A stretch of 15,920 nucleotides of DNA from Phascolomyces articulosus (lineage: Eukaryota > Mucoromycota > Mucoromycetes > Mucorales > Lichtheimiaceae), in the NCBI GenBank assembly GCA_025677815.1, contig JAIXMP010000096.1, positions 1 to 15,920 of the forward strand, given 5' to 3'. Below, in pieces: positions 9,258 to 15,920 of this stretch; the stretch's first letter is position 1; each line of letters starts with the position of its first letter. A program made the position numbers and the translations under genes. The notes under the pieces were generated by a model. That model was not told the origin of the DNA and did not search any database. It was given only the letters and a program-made list of their open reading frames with translations.

Positions 9258-10908
9258 ATAAACAATCAACAATCACAACAACAAACTCAATAGCAGCAAT
9301 TTCAACAATTGCAATTTGCACAGCAAGCCTACCAGCTGCAGCAACAAGCGTTTTACCAATTGGTATATCCATAATATCCACCTCCTCCACCTGATTGGTA
9401 TGCTTTTATGAACGAAATGCATAGCTGGATGGTCCATTCCAATGAAAAAATAGCGAGTATAAAGTCATCATTAGGGCAGATTAAGGATATGCTTCATATC
9501 TATGCTGATTTGCTTCTACAGCAACAATAGTAATCATAACCAGAGCTGCAACAGCAACTATAACTGCTACTGCAGAAAGAACAACTGCCACTCAAGCAGT
9601 TGGTGCAGGCACAAGTTTAATAGCAACTTGGGCTGCATAAGCAACTTCAATCGTTGCAGCAGCAACCTTAACAGCTATAGGACCAGCAGTTGAAGCAGTA
9701 GTAGGAACAGCTGCAACAGTTGGAGCAACAACAGCAACAGTAAGTTCAGTCTATAACTCAGTTATGGGATGGACCTTATAAACGACGTGCTGAATACAAA
9801 ATTCCACCTGGGAATATCATTACAAAGCCAGTCCTTCCCAAAAAGAATTTGAAGATCATACTGGAGCATATCCAGGATTACTTTCTTAGGCCAGTTTGCC
9901 AAGTTCTAGAATTCTACTTTAAGGCAATGTATATGATGATGTTGACTATAGCAAAAATTGTGCTCCCTAAGCTGACCCTAGTGTGTACTCGCACTGGTTT
10001 AATAAACAGCTTCTGGGCGTTGAACCCACTAGACAAGTTGGATATGATAAAGGATATAGAAAACTATCTCTACAATGAAATAGATAAGTTGCCAGTCTGT
10101 TTGTGTCAGGAAAATTGGCTGGCAATGTTTCTACTTTATAAAGTATTTGCTAAATACTGTAGCAATTCATCCCAGTATGTATTTGAATATCTATTATATA
10201 TAATGAATGCATGTTACTAACAATAATGCTTTCAATATAGGCCTACCAACAATAATCGGTCAGTGCGTTTGGTGTCAGGGTAAGTTTTATGGGAACATTT
10301 GTGATATTAAATCATGTGTACTAACAGTAATTTACTATAGGGGCTTCATAGATATATCTAGTAAAAGAGAAGCTAGTCCTGTCTAATCTACTAGTTTCAT
10401 TGAAGAAGATATGCCAATGTAAGATATGTACTAAGTTAATAATTTAACTATTTAGTAATGATTTTTATTTATTTATTTTTAATAACAGGGATCTTCTCAA
10501 TGTTTACCATAACGCTTCCATACTATCAAGGTAAGAAATATAAAAATGTAGCTTATGTTTATATTTATTTTATAAAATTAGACCTAATTAAAACGTTTAT
10601 ATAGCTCATCCACTCCTGCTACCTCTTCTTGCCTTGATCAACCTATATTCTCCATTCCTTCTGCTCCTGCTACTCTATCCCCTGCCACTCCTTCAACAAC
10701 AACAACAACTGCTATTGCCACCACCCCCATCATCATCTTATAAACAACAAGATCCTCCTACTTTGGATCTGATTATTCCTATACAAGACAATTGGTACCT
10801 AAAGTGCATAACAATCAACCAACCTTCCCCTTCTCCCTCATCAACCACCTCCAAACAGCTAAAGGGTAAATCCAGACCTATCATAACCCCAAACCATCAT
10901 TAAAATAA
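9258..10908 (+). pseudogene. second gene of element A: Gln-rich protein with BEN-like C-terminal core (459 residues when read through)
   Basis: Exons: 9258-10174, 10241-10279, 10341-10418, 10489-10530, 10605-10908. Their sum is 1380 nt, exactly 460 codons, and the introns (61-74 bp) have GTATGT/GTAAG donors and AG acceptors. The protein would have a Gln-rich start, YPPPPPDW, a helical segment (about 9410-9510), a long Gln/Leu stretch (9516-9745), then a core from GNIITK (about 9810) to QENWLAMFLLYKVF (about 10110-10152), and a Ser/Thr/Pro-rich tail. The core aligns by eye with the second gene of element B. Sixteen in-frame TAA/TAG codons sit at what look like Gln positions; there is no TGA and no frameshift. 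The start is probably ATA at 9258, a mutated ATG. Inferred role: a DNA-binding partner of Tnp2, like TnpA of plant CACTA elements. An alternative end at 10903 in another frame would need a frameshift. Confidence 0.7.
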
Positions 10909-11109
10909 AATTTTATGTTATATTATGTTATGCCCTACATATTATATTTTTTAATAGTTTTAGTTGTACTGTATATGAATTTTTGCAGTTACACAGTCAT
11001 TGATAGTAGTGATCTGTGATATAAATAGCTTAGCATTTTATTAGCTTATATCTGATTTCACAAATGTCTAAAAAAGGATCATCCTCTGCTCTGAGTTAAA
11101 ATTGCATTT
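10909..11109. other. right subterminal non-coding stretch of element A
   Basis: This is AT-rich sequence after the stop of the plus-strand gene and before the right 9-bp array. No gene is visible. Confidence 0.5.
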
Positions 11110-11155
11110 GGCGAACTTGGCGAACTTGGCGAACTTGGTGAACTTTCCTATAGTG
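11110..11155 (-). repeat. right end of element A: 9-bp array plus TIR
   Basis: Three GGCGAACTT units and one GGTGAACTT (11110-11145) are followed by CCTATAGTG, which ends at 11155. On the minus strand this reads CACTATAGGAAAG and then AAGTTCACC/AAGTTCGCC units, mirroring the left end at 3688. The right array is more uniform than the left one. Confidence 0.9.
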
Positions 11156-11160
11156 AATAA

Positions 11161-11349
11161 GAAAACGACATTAAAGAATGGTGTTTGGTCAATATTGATA
11201 TGATGCTGGTAGAAAGCAATTCTGGCATTACCAAAAAAACTGCTCATCAATACATTACTCGAGATCTTGATACACTTACAAAACTGTATTCAGAAATAAA
11301 AATAACCTAAGAATGTGTCACGTTCATTCGCAAAGAACTGACATGTTAG
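11161..11349 (+). pseudogene. short coding-like fragment flanking element A, unknown function
   Basis: A 63-codon frame begins DIKEWCLVNIDMM after two codons, with one in-frame TAA at 11308-11310, and ends at TAG 11347-11349. The composition is protein-like (EWCLVNID, TAHQYITRDLDTL). I do not recognise the family. It lies directly outside the right end of element A and is in phase with the short open stretch at 3657-3687 on the other side, so it may be the rest of an interrupted gene. It could also be chance. Confidence 0.3.
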
Positions 11350-11384
11350 AAAAAAAAAGACATTTTTCTGACATTTCAAACACT

Positions 11385-11510
11385 GGCCCTAAAAAAATGT
11401 CTTTTTATATATGAAAGTGATATTTTTTCCCCTAAGCTTTTAAGGTGTAAGTTCGTGTCACTTTTAGGTCTTTTTTATTAGAAAAAAAGACATCCTCTTT
11501 GACATTGATA
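11385..11510 (+). repeat. left terminal inverted repeat of element B
   Basis: The repeat pairs with 15711-15835 in reverse. The best block is CTTTTAAGGTGTAAGTTCGT followed by GTCACTTTTAGGTCTTTTT, identical on both sides. Flanking poly-A/T stretches differ in length. The similarity fades after GACATTGATAA. Confidence 0.85.
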
Positions 11511-11810
11511 ATTCCCTTCTTTCATACTGTAATCCTCAATGATTACCACTCTCCTCTTTCTTTTTATATATTTTTATTTCAATTATTTTATTTTTTATAT
11601 CTTTCCTATATTATTATTATTCTTATTATTATTATTTATTATATCAGTTATATTATTATTATTATCATCAGTACCTTTTATTTTTATCATTAGTGCCTTC
11701 TCATTTTTATCATTATTTTGTATTAGAAATAGCAGTAAAATCTATAAAGCCAAAGGCCCTTTTTTCCACTCGCACAACCAGCTCATTGATCATACATCCG
11801 TCCATAATTG
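11511..11810. other. AT-rich low-complexity stretch inside element B
   Basis: Positions 11555-11720 are mostly (TTA/TTAT) low-complexity sequence. Open frames here translate to Ile/Leu/Phe/Tyr runs and are not genes. I see nothing else. Confidence 0.5.
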
Positions 11811-12236
11811 TGTAACCTGCATATCATTCCTGAATCTGACCTTGATATCCAATATTGAGATTTTTAATTGTGAAATGATGTTACTTCTTGGTCCTACTCG
11901 ACCTTCTTGTTTATTCCATCACTTTCAACATTATTCTCAATTACCAAGGATCTTAGCATCTTGGTAATGCAGCCAAGGATCTTGGCCAACCAATAACCTT
12001 CTGTCTCATTCATATATGCAATACGATTGGATATTATTCCTCACCAAGTTGTCTTCTGCCAAGAATAATTGGTTGCTGCGCTGCTTTGGAAAAAGTATAA
12101 AAGGCCAGGATTTTTGAACTGAAATAATTATCGAACAATTCACTAAAAGAATAAATTAACATTCTTATCCCTCGATCACTCAAATATTGAATAATTATAT
12201 TTGTTTTATATTCTTGATACAATTCATATCCATCCA
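11811..12236 (+). mobile_element. candidate solo LTR, 426 bp, duplication ATTG
   Basis: The stretch starts TGTAACCTGC and ends ATATCCATCCA, with ATTG on both sides (11807-11810 and 12237-12240). A TATAAAAGG box at 12096-12104 lies 140 bp before the 3' end, and the total length is close to the 429-bp LTRs in this window. The duplication is only 4 bp and no second copy is present, so the call is tentative. At minimum it is a promoter-like region. Confidence 0.35.
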
Positions 12237-12523
12237 ATTGCTTATTAAAAAGCCTTATTTTATCTAACCACTTGATCTAATCAATTCAATACAAGTCTTC
12301 TAATTTCTACAATAATTGAAGACCATTTTATTAAATATATCGTTGTAGTATACGTTAATTACTACTGGTGCTCACTATATTAAACTATCTATTACCTGTA
12401 ATCCACCTAAGTCCTATCTTAAAACCAAGGGTTACAATACAAAACATTTGTTTTTTTTAATCATTTTTATTATCAATATAATCTTTTTTCTTCTTGCTCG
12501 TATAATATTATTTTTTAATAATC
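12237..12523. promoter_or_regulatory. upstream region of the second gene of element B
   Basis: This is an AT-rich leader before the ATG at 12524, with T-rich runs at about 12450-12520 that are typical of fungal promoters and 5' UTRs. No clear TATA box stands out close to the start. Confidence 0.3.
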
Positions 12524-13373
12524 ATGCCAAAAGCTAATGACAATGATCACAAGTTTAAAAAGGACATAAAAAAAGGAATGACAAGCATGATGAAAGCCAA
12601 TAGATTATTGATGAAGCAGGTCTCAGATCTTCATCAAGAAGTCGCTAAATTACAAGATATTATCCATAATAATTGCTCAGAAGAGCCAATGCTGTCCATC
12701 CCATTGTCCAGTCCTTTTACAGGAGTGATCTGACAAGGACATTTGATAGTTAAATCAAATGTAGTAAGAGGTAACAATACCAAGTTATATCTTGCCTTAG
12801 AAGATATTGGGAACTAATTTTTTGGACATTCGAATTGGGATAAATCCTTTTTGCCTTCTTATATAGAGAAACTTGATAAGTTCGCTTATAATGTTGGCGT
12901 TTACGTTGGAGGCTTGTATAAAGTCTATAATAATGAAGGCTGGAATAAGTCACTAAAGGAAGGAAGAAAATTAGCAGTAAGGATGATAGAAGCTAATGTT
13001 TCGGACCATTTCCCATTGGGGGATTGTAAAAACTCCTAGGCAACAAAATTCATTCTAAGAAGAGCTTGGGGAAGAGCAGTAGATTCCGGAATGATGACTG
13101 CACCATCAAGTGCAAATCATGCTTTGGGTAATGGTATCAAAAACGAAAGGTATGTATTTTTCATTCCAGTTTGAATTATGGTGTTTTCTAATTCCATATG
13201 CACTAATTTTGACAATCTTTTACTACCAAACGCATAACAATATCAAACTGAATTTATAATAATTTATTAGATCAACTGCCACTGCCACTGCCACTAATGA
13301 TGATTAAGAATATGATTCTATCTTTGATGATATTCCCAATCTTGATCTTCAACCACAAAACAGAAGAACATAA
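12524..13373 (+). pseudogene. second gene of element B: coiled-coil protein with BEN-like core (242 residues when read through)
   Basis: The gene has two exons (12524-13149 and 13271-13373; 121-bp intron with a GTATGT donor and TTAG acceptor) totalling 243 codons with stop. Residues about 20-50 form a probable coiled coil (LMKQVSDLHQEVAKLQDII). The core runs from GHLIVKSNVV (about residue 73) to HFPLGDCKNS-x-ATKFILRRAW (about 165-190), and a Ser/Thr/Ala tail leads into an acidic end (YDSIFDDIPNL). The core aligns with the second gene of element A: G-[NH]-[IL]-I-x-K, then P-x(4)-C-x(3)-W-x(3)-F-[LI]-L. Four in-frame stops (TGA 12731, TAA 12815, TAG 13037, TAA 13305) disable it. The TAG falls exactly where A has Trp, so TGG-to-TAG is likely. 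Inferred role: a DNA-binding accessory of the transposase. Confidence 0.65.
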
Positions 13374-13459
13374 TTATGTAAATGATAGTACATAGTTTTC
13401 CCAACACAACCTTATTTTTGTAACACATTTATTCCTTCTTCCCCTTATTATGCACTATG

Positions 13460-13888
13460 TGTCGTGTCCATAGGAAAAGAATACGCCGAATAGGTGTATC
13501 TAAATTTAAATGAGGAAAAAAAGAATAAATAATAAATAAAAGAGAATAACGCCATTATTATGAAATGGTGTGAATTAGAACGGTATACCAAATAAGGTAT
13601 AATGTTCAACAATAAAGAAAATAAGAAATGAATAAACGCCCTCTTAACATAAGGCATAAATTAACAATAACAAATATCAATCCTCATCTCTATGGACTCA
13701 TATAAACACGTACCCGACAATAGATAAATAATTAGAAATAAACACCTCCTCGAAAAGTATAAAAGGACCTCAATTTTATTAGATAGTTTGATCATCACTA
13801 TTTTTTATTAAATAAATCTATATAACAGTCTCAACGTATTCTTATCGTCTTTATTTTTTCGATTTTACTACCTTTTATATTTTTCACA
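13460..13888 (+). mobile_element. solo LTR, 429 bp, second copy of the 7081 family
   Basis: It has the same ends as the copy at 7081-7509 (TGTCGTGTCC and TTTTCACA), the same length, and a TATAAAAGG box at 13758-13766. The flanks are CTATG (13455-13459) and CTGTG (13889-13893), a 5-bp duplication with one change. Since each copy has its own duplication, the two are independent solo LTRs rather than the two ends of one element. It lies just upstream of the visible transposase half of element B. Confidence 0.9.
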
Positions 13889-13959
13889 CTGTGCTTTTCA
13901 TTCTCTTTTTCTCTCTTCTTTCTCCCAATTTAAATCTTCTTACTACATTTCTCCCGAAG

Positions 13960-15449
13960 CTCTGGTGGATAATTTGTAGAGAATATGGAAAACAGGAAGA
14001 ACACCCACTATTCCTTAATCATAGTATAAAAATGTTTTAGTTCTTGATTCCAAAATTTAGTATCTTCATTTCCTAAAAGTTTTTTTTCTGAAGGCATTCC
14101 CTTAAAAATTGGAGATCTAGTTGTAAAATCAAAAATCTTAACGCCATCCTCTTTTTCTGGTTCTTGTAGAGATACTGAATTCCAAGGGGGTTTCTATAAA
14201 GCTGTTGATTGGATTCACTTTGTCCTTTACTTTATGCTGACAATCGCACTCGAAATCTTCGATGATCCAAAAACAAAACAAGCATTGGTAGATTTATCCT
14301 AAATATACAGATATGTTTTCAGTTGCAATATTCATACGAACTAGTTGGATCAATTCGAAAAAAATTGAATCTTGGATTAATTGGTTGAAGGACCAAGTCC
14401 AAAATGGAAATTTGCCAGTAACTGTATTTACCATCAATCAGCATTATTTAACTCATCTTCCTGATATACTAATACAAATGGGTCCATTGCCATATACCTC
14501 AGCCTTTGCTATGGAACGAGCAATTGGAACAATCAAACGTTGTATTAATGGTAAAAAAGATGCTGCTGTGAACTCTGGAAATATTTTAATTGGCTTGGCT
14601 GCAATTAGAAGAGAAGCAAGGTTGAATGAACCATATGTTCATGATTTTCATGCTGATGAAATTGACAGGTAAATAGCATTATTATGACTAATTTTCTTTA
14701 TCTTTTCTGCTTTTTATTAATGGCCATACAATATAATATCCTACAGCTCTGATGAAGACGATGGTGTTGAAAAAGAAATGAATGGTGGAGCTGATCCTTA
14801 TGGAAACATTGATGAATTCGATGATTATGGTGGTTTTAACTATAATATGTTTGAAGATGACGATAATGAAGATATTCGGTGCTATAATGTTATGACTCTC
14901 TCCATAGATAAAGATGAACCTGAAATTTGGGGTCCTTACTCAAGAACAAGCATTGCTAATCTCCATTGCCATACTCCCTTACGAAACTATTGGGCACGAG
15001 TCAAGGGGAGCTATGGTAATGTTTTAATCAGAAGAAAAGAGAAGTTATTAACAGGCTCTCGTTTATGGAAAAATACCATAGTCTTTAGTGGAGTGGATTC
15101 AATGATTCGATTTTATCTCAATGTTAATACAGACAACACAAGAAGTAAAAACATTAATATGGATAAAAGACAATATTTTGGAGATATTAAATGCTTTTTT
15201 TGCCATGAATTCGATGGAAAGGATGCAATGCTAGCTCTAATTGAAGTCTTTAAAACAGAAGAAGTACCACCATCACCATGGTCATGCAAATTAACTGAAT
15301 CTAAAATGGTTATAATTCATATAAACGAGATCGTTGGATATGTTGGTGTAGCTAAAGGAAAAGATAATGATTACTTTTACTGGTCTCAAGAACGACTAGG
15401 TTATAAAAAAGAATTGCCATATGACTATGGTCTTGATTATATTCAATAA
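13960..15449 (+). pseudogene. C-terminal half of the Tnp2 transposase of element B
   Basis: Coding similarity starts at LWWIICREYGKQEEHP (13960), matching LWQIISGDF of element A. There is one frame change near 14035-14055, then TPSSFSGSCRD, FYKAVDWIHFVLY, TAA at 14300, TAG at 14342, and one extra base in the A7 run at 14358-14364. From there the frame is clean: the DUF4218 part VFTINQHYLTHLP plus MGPLPYTSAFAMERAIGTIK, a 78-bp intron (14669-14746, acceptor CCTACAG), then an exon to the TAA at 15447-15449 with an acidic linker (FEDDDNED) and the C-terminal domain FGDIKCFFCHEFDGKDAM. That domain aligns with FGELILFFIHTYSG in element A. The N-terminal half is missing, possibly lost near the LTR at 13460-13888. 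Confidence 0.8.
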
Positions 15450-15710
15450 CAAATACGTACGCCATCATATAATTTATTTATTCGTTTTATACCTTTTCTT
15501 TCTTCTATTACATTCTTCTTTCTTTTCTCCAAAAGACAAATATACACAACATTTATTACATTGACTCTTCGCTATTATAGTAAGACCATTCATATTATTG
15601 TATTCTAATATCCAAGAGATACTCTCAGCTTGATTATATAAAAAGAATTTTTTCTAAAAAAAAAAAGTAATATAAATTGATTCTAATGGAGAAAAAAAAT
15701 TGAATCAAGC
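15450..15710. other. 3' non-coding stretch of element B
   Basis: This lies between the transposase stop and the right inverted repeat. It is T-rich and AT-rich, with no gene. Every frame after the TAA at 15447 loses coding character at once, which supports TAA as a true stop codon here. Confidence 0.5.
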
Positions 15711-15835
15711 TATTAATGCCAAAAAGAATGTATTTTTTTCTTATGAAAAAGACCTAAAAGTGACACGAACTTACACCTTAAAAGATTGGGAAAAAAAAAT
15801 GTCACTTTCACATAAAAAAAAAATTTTTTTGGCCC
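15711..15835 (-). repeat. right terminal inverted repeat of element B
   Basis: This is the reverse partner of 11385-11510. AAAAAGACCTAAAAGTGACA and the following CGAACTTACACCTTAAAAG match the left copy without change. The outer part differs in A/T run length and ends TTTTTTTGGCCC. Confidence 0.85.
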
Positions 15836-15840
15836 GGGTA

Positions 15841-15920
15841 CCATAGCTGTGCCTGAAGGAATTAATTTTTTTGAAAATTGGCTGAAGTGAAGCTGAAGCC
15901 AATTTTTAATTAAAATTCTA
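15841..15920. repeat. inverted repeat, possibly the end of another element
   Basis: AAAATTGGCT (15874-15883) and AGCCAATTTT (15897-15906) form a 10-bp stem around a 13-nt loop. GCTGAAG occurs twice in or next to the loop. Outer A/T-rich arms extend the symmetry weakly. It could be a transposon end cut by the window edge or a simple hairpin. Confidence 0.4.

Larger units (their letters stand above)
3688..11155. mobile_element. element A: CACTA-type (EnSpm) DNA transposon, about 7.5 kb
   Basis: The left end reads CACTATAGGAAAAGTTC and the right end is its inverse (CACTATAGGAAAGTTC on the minus strand). Each is followed inward by tandem 9-bp units of the type AAGTTCGCC. CACTA ends plus subterminal repeats are the hallmark of the EnSpm/CACTA superfamily. 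The interior fits: a Tnp2 transposase on the minus strand and a second gene on the plus strand, divergent from it. The flanking bases are ACT on the left and AAT on the right, so a 3-bp target duplication is not clean. Three solo LTRs have landed inside, and both genes are dead. The superfamily call is confident; the exact outer bases are slightly less so. Confidence 0.85.
11381..15838. mobile_element. element B: second Tnp2-type DNA transposon, about 4.5 kb, defective
   Basis: It is bounded by long inverted repeats (11385-11510 and 15711-15835). The left end may start with CACTGGCCC, a CACTG-type end suiting a Tnp2 element. The right end reads TTTTTTTGGCCCGGG, so the outer bases do not mirror exactly and no target duplication is visible. 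It contains, both on the plus strand, a short second gene (12524-13373) and the C-terminal half of a Tnp2 transposase (about 13960-15449), with a solo LTR between them. The N-terminal half of the transposase is absent, so the element cannot move by itself. Confidence 0.7.

Noticed and set aside
9502..9693. Asn/Ser/Cys-rich open frame
   Set aside because: It is the CAA/CAG repeat of the Gln-rich gene read in another frame.
10634..10903. Separate plus-strand gene of 89 codons
   Set aside because: It overlaps the last exon of the Gln-rich gene in another frame. The spliced frame ending at 10908 needs no frameshift and gives a whole number of codons, although I cannot fully exclude this frame for the tail.
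9258..10908. Reassigned genetic code with TAA and TAG read as Gln
   Set aside because: The Gln-rich gene alone would fit. But the transposase of the same element has seven TGA stops at probable Arg positions, and element B's second gene has a TAG exactly where element A's homologue has Trp. The element B transposase ends at a TAA beyond which all coding character is lost, with no TGA until the inverted repeat. C-to-T and G-to-A decay explains all of these.
11499..11967. Two overlapping plus-strand open frames rich in Ile/Leu/Phe/Tyr
   Set aside because: They come from TTA/TTAT low-complexity sequence and show no family resemblance.
7081..13888. One long LTR retrotransposon bounded by the two 429-bp copies
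   Set aside because: Each copy has its own target duplication (TGATG; CTATG/CTGTG). The sequence between them is the rest of element A and part of element B, with no gag-pol.
13920..14190. Minus-strand open frame with protein-like composition (MPSEKKLLGNEDTKFWNQEL)
   Set aside because: It is the complement of the plus-strand transposase region. The plus reading matches the family and the element A transposase (LWWIICREY, TPSSFSGSCRD, KAVDW); the minus reading matches nothing I know and has an internal TAG.

Overview
The window looks like a transposon graveyard from an AT-rich genome of an early-diverging fungus, most likely a mucoralean (Mucoromycota). This assignment is inferred from three things. 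The introns are mostly 60-80 bp, with GTATGT or GTAAGT donors and CTAAC-type branch sites. The Tnp2 transposases have the fungal layout. There is also a CCHC-knuckle gene of LINE ORF1 type. I see no host gene, tRNA, rRNA or CRISPR array.

Layout. Positions 311-1405 (minus) hold a decayed zinc-knuckle ORF1 of a LINE-like element. It cuts into the 5' half of a Tnp2-like transposase gene (about 1500-2782, minus), which also carries a solo LTR at 2270-2708. Positions 3688-11155 are one CACTA-type DNA transposon (element A), with CACTATAGG ends and 9-bp subterminal repeats. Its Tnp2 gene (4161-9077, minus, nine exons) and a glutamine-rich second gene (9258-10908, plus, five exons) are transcribed divergently. 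Solo LTRs sit inside the Tnp2 gene at 7081-7509 and 5461-6453, and the second of these holds another LTR at 5936-6370. Positions about 11381-15838 are a second Tnp2 transposon (element B) with inverted repeats of about 120 bp. It carries a smaller second gene (12524-13373, plus), a solo LTR (13460-13888) and the 3' half of a Tnp2 gene (about 13960-15449, plus). The last 80 bp hold an inverted repeat that may start another element.

The most interesting signal is that the second genes of elements A and B appear homologous although the element ends differ. Both have an N-terminal helical, coiled-coil-prone part and a shared core that ends in a P/C/W/F-L pattern like a BEN-type DNA-binding domain. 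They may be the mucoralean counterpart of TnpA, the DNA-binding partner of the transposase in plant CACTA elements.

Element A has decayed in an unusual way. My exon models for both its genes are multiples of three with no frameshift (971 and 460 codons including stop), yet they hold 17 and 16 in-frame stops. Almost all of these are explained by C-to-T change at Gln (CAA/CAG) or Arg (CGA) codons. This suggests cytosine deamination or a RIP-like process rather than random decay. Gene predictions based on open frames miss most of this.
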